Assembly: GCA_030549335.1 (NCBI GenBank)
Contig: CM060198.1
Coordinates: forward strand, 48,697,353 to 48,761,352
Direction: 5' to 3'
Length of the DNA stretch: 64,000 bases
Source: Pontederia crassipes
Lineage: Eukaryota; Streptophyta; Magnoliopsida; Commelinales; Pontederiaceae
In this document: piece by piece, positions 11,533 to 21,715 of the stretch
Numbering within the stretch: position 1 is the first letter of the stretch
How the letters are laid out: the number at the start of each line of letters is the position of its first letter
The notes under the pieces: model-generated
Database searches by the model: none
What the model was told of the DNA's origin: nothing
What the model saw: the letters and a program-made list of their open reading frames with translations, nothing else
Program-made: the position numbers and the translations under genes

Positions 11533-14500
11533 TCAAGTTGGAGGATGGAAAAGATCTAACATCCCCAACTTGTTTACCAGGAGTTCATGCTGTGCACGAT
11601 CAAGTGACTTCGTAAGCACATCTGCAAGCTGATTTTTAATGGAAATGTATTGTAGCTGAATGAGTAACTGAAGAACTCTTTCACGAACAAAGTGACAGTC
11701 AACCTCTATATGTTTTGTATGCTCATGGAAAACTGGATTTTTTGCCATTTGTATCGCAGCTTTACTATCACAATATACTACGATTGGTAGTTGAATTGAT
11801 ATTCTGTAAGAAGTCGATGTAACCAAATAATTTTTGAAACAGCTGATGCCAGGCTTCTATACTCTGATTCTGCACTTGATCTAGAGACTATGTCTTGTTT
11901 TTTTTATTTCCAAGAAATTATGGATCCTCCTAGTTTTATACAAAAAGCTATTATAGACTTGCGAGTTAATGGACAAGCTGCCCAATCTGCATCACAGAAG
12001 ACTGACAAAGAGGATGAACTTTCTGCAGGGAAGAATAAACCACGGCCTGGTGTACCTTTCAGATATCGAACAACTCTAAGAGCAGCCTCTTTGTGCGAAT
12101 GCTTCAGTTGATGCATAAACTGACTAAGATGGTGTACAACAAATGAAATATCTGGTCGTGTTTGTGTTAAGTAAATCAATCGTCCAATCAAACGCTGATA
12201 GATTTCAGGTTCATCAAGCAAAGGATCCTCTGATAACTTGTTTCCCTGCGCTGCAAGATAACAATCATATTCATATGAAGTCAACTTGATATTCTGTTCA
12301 AGTGGTGTAGGACATGATTTGCAGGCCATCAAACCAAGGTCTGATAACAATTCAAGAGTATACTTTCTTTGATTGATCACAATCCCCTTTTTCGATCTTA
12401 TATTCCATGCCAAGAAAGAACTTAAGAGGGCCAAGGTTTTTAATCTTCAGTACAGATTGCAACGAATCATTTGCTTCTTGAATTAGTATTTCTGAGTTCC
12501 CAGTTATTAGAATGTCATCTACATATACTAGTAGGATGACCATAGCTGAACTTGAAGTTTTGATAAAAAGGGTATAGTCATTTTGACTTTGCAGGAACCC
12601 ATAATTTAATAGAATCTGAGTGAATTTCAAATTCCATTGACGAGAGGCTTGTTTCAAGCCATATAACGATTTAATTAGTCTGCACACCTTGCCATTAAAC
12701 TCTCCCTTACTGCAAAGTCCTAAAGGAAGATCCATATAAACCTCTTCATCAAGATCACCTTTAAGAAACGCGTTATTCACATCCAAATGTAGAAGAGGCC
12801 AATTATTGGACACAACAGCAACAATAACAGCACGAATAGTAACTGGTTTTGCCACAAGTGAGAAAGTATCCTTATAATCAATGCCTTCCAACTGATTATA
12901 TCCTTTTGCAACAAGTCTAGCTTTGTATCTCTCCACTTCACCATTTGCTTTAAACTTGAATTTATATACCCATTTACAACCAATAGATTTCTTTCCAGGT
13001 GGAAAATCAACTAGTTCCCATGTCCCATTATTTTCAAGTGCATCTAATTCACTTTGCATGGCCTGCATCCAGAGAGGATCTTGTGCTGCTTCACCATAAG
13101 AAGATGGCTCATGAACAGAATCAACACAAGCCAAATAACTTTTATAACTAGATGAGAAATTAGTGTAACATAATTGACGTTGCAGGGGATATGTTACTGG
13201 TGTTGAATTGGCTTGCATGACATAATCCTGGTGCCAAACAGGAGACTTCCTAATCCGTTTTTCAATAAGAGGAGCAGAAGAAATGATATTCTCAGAAATA
13301 TTTGAAGGAACAGTATGAGGAGATGAGATATCTGACAGAACAGTTTCAAGATGGACATTTGAATAATTACTTGAACAAAAATTAGAAGGCTGTGTTGGAT
13401 TAGGTGTAGCATCATCTAGAGGAGAATTATGAATTTCAGAAGGCATTGAATTGTCATCTTCAACTACAGGCAGAGAAGCAAGAGGTTTTATAGGATTCTC
13501 CTGAGCAGATAGCTGAGATACAAAAGGAAATACTGATTCCACAAACTTAACATCTCTGCTGATTATAATTTTCCATGTGCTTAGCTCCAGCAATCTGTAT
13601 CCTTTTTGAGTTTGTGAATAACCAAGCAAAACACACGCTGAAGATCTATGAGCAAACTTATCAGTTATGGGCTTATGTAACTTATAACAAAGAGACCCAA
13701 AAACTCTGAGATAAGACAGGTCTGGAGGTCAATTAAAGCATTTCTCAAAAGCTGACATATTGTTTAAGACCTTGAGTGGCACTCTATTTATCAAGTGAGC
13801 AGCAGTTTGGACTGCCTCTCCCCAATATTTAATTAGAACATTCGATTGAAAAAGCAAAGATCTGGTTGTATCAAGCAAATGTCGATGTTTACGTTCAACC
13901 AATCCATTCTGTTGTGGAGTAAACACACAGGAGCTTTGATGAATAATACCTTTTGACATAAGCAAACTATTGCGCTCTGAATTAAAAAATTCAGTACCAT
14001 TGTCTGTTCTTATTGTCTTAACAATGGCATTATGTTGCTTTTCTAACATAATAAGGAAATTCTTTAGAACAACAAAGCAATCTGATTTCTTAGTGAGCAA
14101 GTGAATCCAGGTAAGTCTACTAAAATCATCCACAATTGTAAGAAAATATTTATGACCATCATAAGTTGGCTGCTTATAAGGCCCCCAAACATCTAAATGT
14201 AACAATTCAAAGACAGTTGAAGTGTGTTTCAATGATTTGGCTATTGGAAAAGATAAACGAGCTTGTTTAGCTAAAGGGCAAGTAGAACAATGAAACTTGT
14301 CCTTTTTATTACAGTAATTCAACTGAGGTAACAAGGATAATTTTTGCATAGGGAGATGTCCTAAACGACGATGCCATAACTCCAAATCTGAGACTTCATC
14401 AACTGCTAATAAACTCATGCTGGCTGGGGGCAAGGAAATCTCTTCCTGAACCAAGTAATAAAGTCCCTTCTGCTTCTTACCAATCAGGCTCCTCTTCCCA

Positions 14501-15905
14501 CTGCAAAGGTCTTGAATCATACATGAATCAACATTAAATGACACTGCTATCATGGGATAATTATGAGTGAGCTGAGGTACTGATATAAGATTGAATCTGA
14601 AATCAGGAACATAAAGAACTTCTTGTAAGATGAGCTGTGGACCAATCAGATATGATCCAGAATGAGTCACTATTGATGTATTGCCATTTGGTAAAGTGAT
14701 AACCACCCTTTTTGAAAGTTTTTTTAACATCTTTTAACCATTCTCTATGAAAGGTCATATGATTACTGGCCCCTGTATCAATTATCCAATAGTTTAAACA
14801 ATCATGATTTGCTACTAAACTTGTACCTGTCAAATTAACCGCTGCTCCTGCTTTGACACTTTCTGGATTCTTATTCAGTAATTGTAGAATTTGCTTAAAT
14901 TGCTCACTTGTAAACTTATGTTCTTCCTCCTTCACAACAGGCAATTGTCCAGAACTTCCCAATTCAAAACTTTCTTGAACAGCAGCTGCATTGATATTTC
15001 CTGGATTTCGAGGTTTAAACTTGAAACCTAGAGGATTTCCAACAATTTTGAAGCATTGGCTTTTCTTATGTCCTGCCTTCTTGCAATAATCACATATAAC
15101 ATTATAATCTCTCCTGGGTTTCATGTACTGAGCTTGATTTTGATTTTGATTCTTTGCTGCAAAAAAAAACTGGATGTTCTGTAGTAGAATTAGATGCATT
15201 TCTACACTGCCTCTGTTCTTCTTCTATTATAAGAGAATATGCACGATTAATTGAAGGGACTGAATCTTGTAATAGAATTTGTGACCTCGCATTACTAAAG
15301 GAATCATTCAAACCAAATAAGAATTTATAAAGTTTTTGTTGCTGGAGATGCTCATAATATTCTCGATTCTGATCAGAGACTGGAAGATTAGACACCACAA
15401 TAGATCATTTTTCTCAAAGAACTTTGAGTTTACTATAATATTTCGAAACAGACATTGTTCCTTGATTAATAGTGTCAATTTCACCTTGTACTGAATATAT
15501 TTTCATTCCATTAACCTTATCAAAATGCTCTTTGAGATCATTTCAAAGAGTAAAAGCATCTTGTGAAAAAGCCACATCTAAAATCAACTCGTTAGACACT
15601 GTACTTGAAATCCATGAAATAACCAAAGCATTGCATCTTCGCCATTGATAGTGAAATGTAGAATCAACATGTTCAATCAAACAGGTTCCATCCACAAATC
15701 CTTGTTTGTTCTTTGCCAAAAGAGCATTATACATTGAGCTTCTCCAACGAGAATATGAACTCGAATTCGTCAATTGATAAGGAATTAAAACCATTCCTGG
15801 AGAATCTGACGAATGTAAAAATAATGGACTAGTTGTATCAACAACAGCAGGCAAGTTAACCATTCCAGAAACTAAATCAGATCCAGATCCAGAGTTCGAA
15901 GCCAT
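11533..15905 (-). pseudogene. Frameshifted gag-pol polyprotein of the complete Copia element
   Basis: Gag starts at ATG 15905 (MASNSGSGSD) with the Copia gag pattern SSSYSRWRSSMYNALL. A zinc knuckle CDYCKKAGHKKSQC is at about 15055-15095 and the protease WIIDTGASNHM near 14755. Integrase (13729-14730) has HRRLGHLP, CPLAKQ, VDDFSRL, RTDNGTEF and NGLVERKH, i.e. all three acidic residues. RT (12352-13629) has GCKWVYK, ARLVAKGYNQ, DVNNAFLKGDL and YVDDILITGNS. RNase H (11533-12434) has DADWAACP, SKAAIQMAKN and HIEVDCHFVRE. The seven open segments are separated by at least five shifts or stops, so it cannot move by itself, but conservation is high. Confidence 0.93.
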
Positions 15906-16011
15906 AACAATGAAAGAAATGGAAAACCACAACAACAAATCTTATTAGCTGAACGATGAAAATGACGATCTAACCAGATGCTTCATATACTGCAACCAGG
16001 CTCTGATACCA

Positions 16012-16179
16012 TGTCAACTTTCTGGTGATCGTCATGTTGCAGTACAGATCTGATAAATGTGATATTAGGGAAAGAACACAAAGTAGTGAAATCTTATTAT
16101 CAATCATTGTGTCACTGATTTCGGAGCTAATTTGATTTTAACTCTGTTTCTCATAACTTAACATATATGTAATTCAACA
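16012..16179 (-). repeat. 5' LTR of the complete Copia element
   Basis: It abuts the tRNA-iMet primer-binding site at 15999-16011, and its outer end meets the AGTTC target duplication. Confidence 0.95.
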
Positions 16180-16184
16180 AGTTC

Positions 16185-16700
16185 ACTTACTTTGCGCTGC
16201 AAGTTCATAGTTGCATGCATGTATCCATGCTCCTAAATGTGACGTACACCACATTGGTGTCCTTAGCGAGCCTTGAGCAGATGGCGCCCATGGAGTTCTC
16301 ATCCTAGTCAAACCAAGCGACTTCGAAAGTTAGGATCTTGGACATCATCATTTCTCTCACCCTCTTGGTCAGGTACTCCCTCATGGCGCCGCCCAAGTTG
16401 TCGTACTGCAAGATGTTGATGAGGAATGACAACAACATGAGCCCCACGAAGAGGAGAGTGCAAGTCCTCGTCTTCGTCTTGATCTCCTGGTGATCAGTTA
16501 AGAAGTACACTGATCTGCTTATGCCAAATGCGTACAACGGTTGGATAGCGCCGAAAACTGCCGTGCCCTTTCGAGTGTCGCATGCTTCTATTCTGGCGCG
16601 CTCAGTATCAACAGCCTACGGAAAGAAGGCACCGGAAGCTTCGGCTGCGTGGTGTCATCATCGTCCGCGGTGAAAATTCTGAGTGACCTCGTCGAGCTGG
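16185..16700 (-). pseudogene. ABCB15-type pseudogene, linker and start of TMD2
   Basis: 16304-16537 reads [24 protein letters not shown] and then [24 protein letters not shown], continuing after a stop with ENSMGAICSRLAKDTNVV to about 16245. A donor-like GTGTACGTC follows, so the Copia element lies in what was the next intron. Upstream (16540-16690) is the linker before TMD2, frameshifted. This block is closely repeated at 16975-17660. Confidence 0.85.
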
Positions 16701-16749
16701 TCCTGCTGGAGGTGGAGAACCGTCGGCTCATGCTGTTGCAGCTTCTCAA

Positions 16750-16870
16750 CTGTGACGCAGCCGTGCGTCGGAGGCGAAAATGAGAGAGTATAGGCCCTCC
16801 TCATCCATGATCAGCTCGTTGTGCGAGCCAAGCTCCATGACCTGGTGGCGGCGGAGGTTGTTCACCTTCT
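16750..16870 (-). pseudogene. ABCB pseudogene, C-terminal end of NBD1
   Basis: The frame reads [21 protein letters not shown], the end of the first ATP-binding domain in plant ABCB transporters (normally after the H-loop). The core of NBD1 is missing. In minus-strand order it lies after one copy of the TMD2 start (16975-17033) and before the other (16304-16537), which shows a local rearrangement. Confidence 0.75.
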
Positions 16871-16970
16871 TCACTTGCTTCCCATCCACCTGACCCCACA
16901 AGGGAGTCGATGACCATGACCGGGGACTCTCCTCGTAAGGAGGAGGAGCAGCAGCAGGGAGCGGTGTGCG

Positions 16971-17610
16971 TTCGGTTAAAAAGTATATGGACATGTCTAT
17001 GCCAAATGCGTACAACGGTTGGATAACGCCGAATAGGGGTGTTCGAATCGACCTGTGAATTTGATGATCCGACCCGACTCGGATCAATAGTCGGGTCGAA
17101 TCCAACCCGACCCGAACTCGATCCGACGGGTCGGGTCGGTGAATTTGATGATCCGACCTGATTCGGATCAATAGTCGGGTCGAACTCAACTCAACCCGAC
17201 CCGAACTCGACCCGACGGATCGAGTCGGTACGAGTGGAACCCGACTTGATCCGACCCGATTTTTTATTTTTTACTTTTTTTATTTAAACTTAAAGTTTAT
17301 ATTTAATTTTAAAATTTTAAAAAATTAAAATAAAATATTTTAAATACAATTTTATACTTTTAAAATAATATTAAATAATATTTTTTATATTAAATAAAAT
17401 ATAAAATAGTAAGAAAAAAATTTAAAAAATAAAAAATTGTTCAACCACCCTATCCGATCTGAATTGGGTCGGATTAGATCGTCCCGACCCAAGATCGGGT
17501 CGGGTCGAGAACATCCCTAACGCCGAAGACTATCGTGCCCGCACTTCCGAGCGTCGCCTGCTTCCATTCTAGCGCATTCAGCATCAGCAGCCTATGGAAA
17601 GAAAGCACCA
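16971..17610 (-). pseudogene. Second copy of ABCB linker/TMD2 start, split by a hAT element
   Basis: Minus-strand frames read [21 protein letters not shown] up to 17528 and resume at 17033 with [18 protein letters not shown]. The same amino acids and most bases recur at 16480-16690. The hAT insertion at 17034-17519 divides this copy only, so it landed after the duplication. Confidence 0.8.
17034..17519. mobile_element. Non-autonomous hAT-type element, 486 bp
   Basis: An 8-bp target duplication ACGCCGAA (17026-17033, 17520-17527) flanks inverted ends TAGGGGTGTTCGAATCGACC and (reverse complement of the right end) TAGGGATGTTCTCGACC. The interior is AT-rich, with GC-rich subterminal blocks full of GGGTCG/CGACCC repeats on both sides. 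It has no coding capacity. 8-bp duplications with TAGGG ends fit the hAT superfamily. Confidence 0.85.
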
Positions 17611-17686
17611 GAAGCTTTGGTTGCATGATGTCGTCGTCGCCATCCGCGGAACTTTCTGTGTGACATGTATGAAAGGTTGTGAAGTA

Positions 17687-17975
17687 CTGTCCTTTGGAGT
17701 GGATGCCTGCACGCTGATAAGTAACCGCACGAAGCTGCATGCATGCACACGTCCTCAAACAGCTGTCCTTTGGGGTGGATGCCTGCACGCTGATAAGTAA
17801 CCGCATGAAGCTGCATGCATGCACACGTCCTCAAACAGCTGTCCTTTGGGGTGGATGTGATTAATCACCAAATGAAGGTCCATTCACGCACACGTCCTCA
17901 AACGGCTGTCCTTTGGAGTGGATGCCCGCGTGCTGATTACTCACGGCGCATGAAGCTGCATGCATGCACACACAT
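17687..17975. repeat. 76-bp minisatellite, about 3.7 copies
   Basis: Units start CTGTCCTTTGG at 17687, 17763, 17839 and 17906 (periods 76, 76, 67). Each holds GCATGCATGCA or a decayed form of it. The array adjoins the ABCB pseudogene. Confidence 0.9.
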
Positions 17976-18009
17976 GAAGGATAACAGAGAAAGTAATGGA
18001 TAGAAGAAG

Positions 18010-18175
18010 TAATGAACGGGCATGTTTTATTATAATGGAGGAGAGAGAGAGAGTAGATGAAGTATAGCATGTAAATGCAAAAAAAAAAAAAAAAAACAGC
18101 AAAAAGGAATAATGGAGGAGAGAGAGAGAGTAAAAGAAGAATAGCACGTAAATGCAAAAAAATAGCAAAAAGGAA
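18010..18175. repeat. Two-copy direct repeat with purine tracts
   Basis: AATGGAGGAGAGAGAGAGAG followed by an A-rich tract and AGCAAAAAGGA occurs at 18036 and again at 18111. Non-coding. Confidence 0.7.
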
Positions 18176-18504
18176 AAATAGGAATGGACGAAAGATAGAA
18201 GTTTGAAACGCTTGCTTATCAGCTTTATATAAATATAAGATACGGAAGAAATACGAAAGGTTAGGAATGTAAGAGGTTAAGTTATTAAGTATTAAATTGG
18301 AATGTAAGAGGTTAAGTAGTAAATGGGGTAAATATATATGAGGTTAAGTACTCAACTGATAGTTAGAAAAGAACAAATTGAAGAAAAATTTGTAAATGAG
18401 GTTAAGCAGCGGATTCAGCCAAAAAAAGGAGAAAAAAGATAATTGCAAATGCTCAATGGATATCACTTTGAAATCTCCTCTTATGCATGAGAAAATATAC
18501 ATGA

Positions 18505-18508
<4 letters not shown>

Positions 18509-18557
<49 letters not shown>
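18509..18557. repeat. (TA)n microsatellite
   Basis: About 49 bases of alternating T and A. Confidence 0.95.
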
Positions 18558-18559
<2 letters not shown>

Positions 18560-18562
<3 letters not shown>

Positions 18563-20340
18563 GAAAGATAATTTAAGAGCGAAGGGAATAAATAGGTTTA
18601 ACCACGAATGTCAACTTACAAAATCAGAAATGAAGTTGAATCGAACAAAAATTGGTTCAATTGGTAAAAACCGGTTTAACCGTTGAACAAAAAAACGGGA
18701 TGTCAAAATGAGATAGTATTTGAATCGAGAGTTAGTATAAATTAAAACAGAAATAAATGTGAAAAAATAATTGGAGAGAGGAATTCATGGAAATAAAAAA
18801 AAAGAAATAGTAATAACTTTTAAAATGAAAAATTAACATTCTTTCCTTTTTATGAGTAGGTGAGAGAAAATAGTCATAAAATTAATAACTTAAAGTTTTT
18901 ATATGAATATGTTTTTTAAATATCTGTGTAGAAAAATAAAATTATTAAACTGAAAGTAAGAAAAAAATAAACATGAGAGTGATATATGTCAAAATAAAAA
19001 TACTCTTGAACAAAAAATAAAATAATTAATATAATATGTCAATAATAATTCAAACTCTTTTTTATGAATATTAAAATTTATTTATTATATTTTGTTATGA
19101 ATTATAAGTTAGAAATATCTTTTTATGCATTATATAATATAGATTATCTATATATCTCTAAAGTTATCATAAATAAGATTAATTTAATAAAATCTGGTTG
19201 AACCCGATTGAATTCGATCAAATTGATCCAACCACGACCTAGTTGCCAGTCCGGTGGACGGTCCGATTATTATAACATTGCTGAACAATATAACAAAAAA
19301 TGATGTGATATCTCATCTTATTTGATCATGTGATCAAATAATTTTTGAATGACTTATGAAAAGTCACTATTCCATTTTATGAGATAAAAAATGATGACTA
19401 ATGATATTAGCTGATTGATTATTTTAATTTTACATGCATTGTCTTGGTAGTTGGGTGTGAATTTTAAATATTATCTTCATTATATAACATTACTTGCCAT
19501 GTTTTTAAAACCAGATTCAACCATGAATCGATCATTCCCGTTAGTAGATAAAACCTATTTTTGCGAAAAAGATGGATTGAACCGGGTCAACCCGATCAAA
19601 ATCGAGTTGAACTGGAAAATCGATTCAATTCGATTTTTTTTCAAAAACAATAAAAGAGAGGTGAATAAATAAAAAAAAGAAAATAAGGAAACTATATGAT
19701 AATAGGCAATATGAAATAATAGAAAGGGAAGTAATATAAGTGATTTGATTATAAAGAATGAATGGATGTAAATAATAAGGAAAGTAATTTGAATTTGAAA
19801 TGAAATTGGTAAGATAGTAATAAAGAGATATTTGAATAAAAAAATTTATCATCAACATAAATAACAAGATGACAAAATTCAAATTATTATAAATAATATA
19901 CATTAAAATATGAAAATAGAAACATAATAATATAGTAAATTTTATAGGATGAACTTATACAAGAAATCAAATAATATGGAAAGAAAATCTGAATTTGAAA
20001 AATAAATGAGGGCAAGATAATAGTAATGGAAATCTAAAAAAAGAAATTATTCATGAAATTATTAAATAATTAATTAATTATAAACAATATATTATTAAAA
20101 TGTAAAAAATAATTTATTAATATTTGATTAATTTAAAATGATGATTAGTATACTTTTATTTCATTATCTTTTTACCTTCTATTCTTTTATTTGTCATATA
20201 TTGTTTTAAAGTAATAAAATAATATTATTTTAATAAAAATTTTGTTCAACTCGGTCGAACCTGATTGAACCGATCGAACCATAACCCAATTGACTAACCG
20301 ATTCGATGATCGATCCAATTTTAAAAATATTGTCACTTAC
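18560..20340. repeat. AT-rich repeats bordered by GGTTGAACC-like blocks
   Basis: No gene. Two AT-rich stretches (about 18600-19280 and 19498-20330) each carry GC-richer border blocks with variants of GTTGAACCGG and CCGATTGAACC. The second begins CATGTTTTTAAAACC and ends TTTTAAAAATATTG, roughly inverted ends, so it may be a degraded TIR element. Target duplications are not clear. Confidence 0.5.
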
Positions 20341-21308
20341 TAATAATATTTTTCTCTCGAGATACAAATATAGTTACAAAAGTTTGATTCATCTTAAACT
20401 GAAGTGCTTTAACTTTAGATGATATCCTCAATTTTGTATACTTTTCACATATCTTTTTTATAAAGTTATTTTTCAATTGTCCTATTTGCAAGAAAGTTCC
20501 CTAAACTTTTTTTTTGGCAAGAGTTTTGAATTTTAAATTCATCACATGGAAATTTTGTATTAGAACAATAATTTTTACGAGGTAAGAAAAAAATTCTTTC
20601 ATTTGGAAATCAAAATTCCGTCAGAAAGTTTTCCTACTTAAACTTTATTATCTGGTTTACTTACATAATTTTGAGGCACTCATACGTATGTAATTTAATT
20701 AGATTTTCCTATTTATCTATTGTGGACCCATCTCGCCAACAAAATTGTTGAAGTAATTAAACTTGTGAGATCATAAAATAAGAAGACCAGAACGGCGCCA
20801 CGTAGGCAATCTGCTCGCGTCCCATCACCACGTTTCCGAAAGTTACTTTTTCGCGCTCGGTCGTATAATTGAGTCCGTGGGTCCAATACTTTATAGTAAT
20901 GATGTAATTTAATAATCCCGCGCTCACCAGCGGCGGAGATTGGCTCACACCACTCAAAATCTCGCCATCTCGACCGTCCATTCACGTAGCCAAAATTATA
21001 AGCAGGCCACGGCCATCACACGCTGTGATAATGACGACGAGTTCCTTGCCTTCCTCGAAGCCATCCATGAAAACAAAATCGTCGCAGTCGACCCGGACTC
21101 GGCCGAGTCTGAAACCAAGTCCCAATTCTGGGCGTACTCGAGCTCGTGGCGCCCCTTCCCTGTACCCTCCTCCTAAGCACGCAATGTCGTGGGTCCCCGG
21201 ATAAACATGTGGACCTGACGGATCAGGATGGCGAGACGAGGAACGCGTACGTGTGGCGCGTAGTTTTACGTTTGCCTCCGGAGCATGACGTAGGTACCTT
21301 TGGCTGCC
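20341..21308. other. Upstream region of the ABCB20-like gene
   Basis: AT-rich to about 20780, then increasingly GC-rich. It contains G-box-like and ACGTG cores (CCACGTAGG near 20798, ACGTGTGGCG near 21249). A 78-codon open frame at 20940-21176 has no recognisable homology and is probably chance in promoter DNA. Confidence 0.4.
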
Positions 21309-21315
21309 TATAAAT
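21309..21315 (+). promoter_or_regulatory. ABCB20: Candidate TATA box of the ABCB20-like gene
   Basis: CTATAAATGACGC lies about 400 bp before the start codon and would give a GC-rich 5' UTR of roughly 375 bp. Based on motif and position only. Confidence 0.45.
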
Positions 21316-21715
21316 GACGCTTCCTCTCTCCGTTCACCGGTTCAACCGCCACGTTTGACCGAGTCGTCGGTGCGTCCGCAAACCCCAAAACTCGCCGGAA
21401 TCGCCTCCACGGCTCGATTCCCATAATTAAAGACCAAACAAAAGAGACCGCTCCTAACCGAAACTCGAAGCCGACGGCATTACGTCACCTCCGCCCAGCG
21501 CCACCGCTCTCGACGGTTACGAGGAGCGGCGGCTCGACGACGCCGGTCCGCCGAAGAGATTTAACGAGCGAAGGGAGGTGGAGGAGAAGGAAGAGGGAGC
21601 GCCAAGAAGCCTTAGATCCTCGGGGAAATATCTAGTGTTTCTCGATGGATTCTAGGGTTTAGGCCCGTCGCCGTCGTTGAGGCGGAGGGGAGAGAGAGAA
21701 GGGGGGAGGCCCAAG

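Larger units (their letters stand above)
11366..16179 (-). mobile_element. Complete Copia retrotransposon with 5-bp target duplication
   Basis: LTRs of 160 bp (11366-11525) and 168 bp (16012-16179) share TGTCAACTTTCT...TTCAACA ends (plus strand). The target duplication AGTTC is at 11361-11365 and 16180-16184. A primer-binding site TGGTATCAGAGCC complementary to initiator Met-tRNA (15999-16011) and a polypurine tract next to 11525 set the minus orientation. All Copia domains are present but frameshifted. It interrupts an apparent intron of the ABCB pseudogene. The LTRs are unusually short. Confidence 0.96.

Noticed and set aside
20940-21176. 78-codon open frame upstream of the ABCB20-like gene
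   Set aside because: No recognisable domain; it lies in GC-rich promoter DNA with overlapping antisense frames of similar length.
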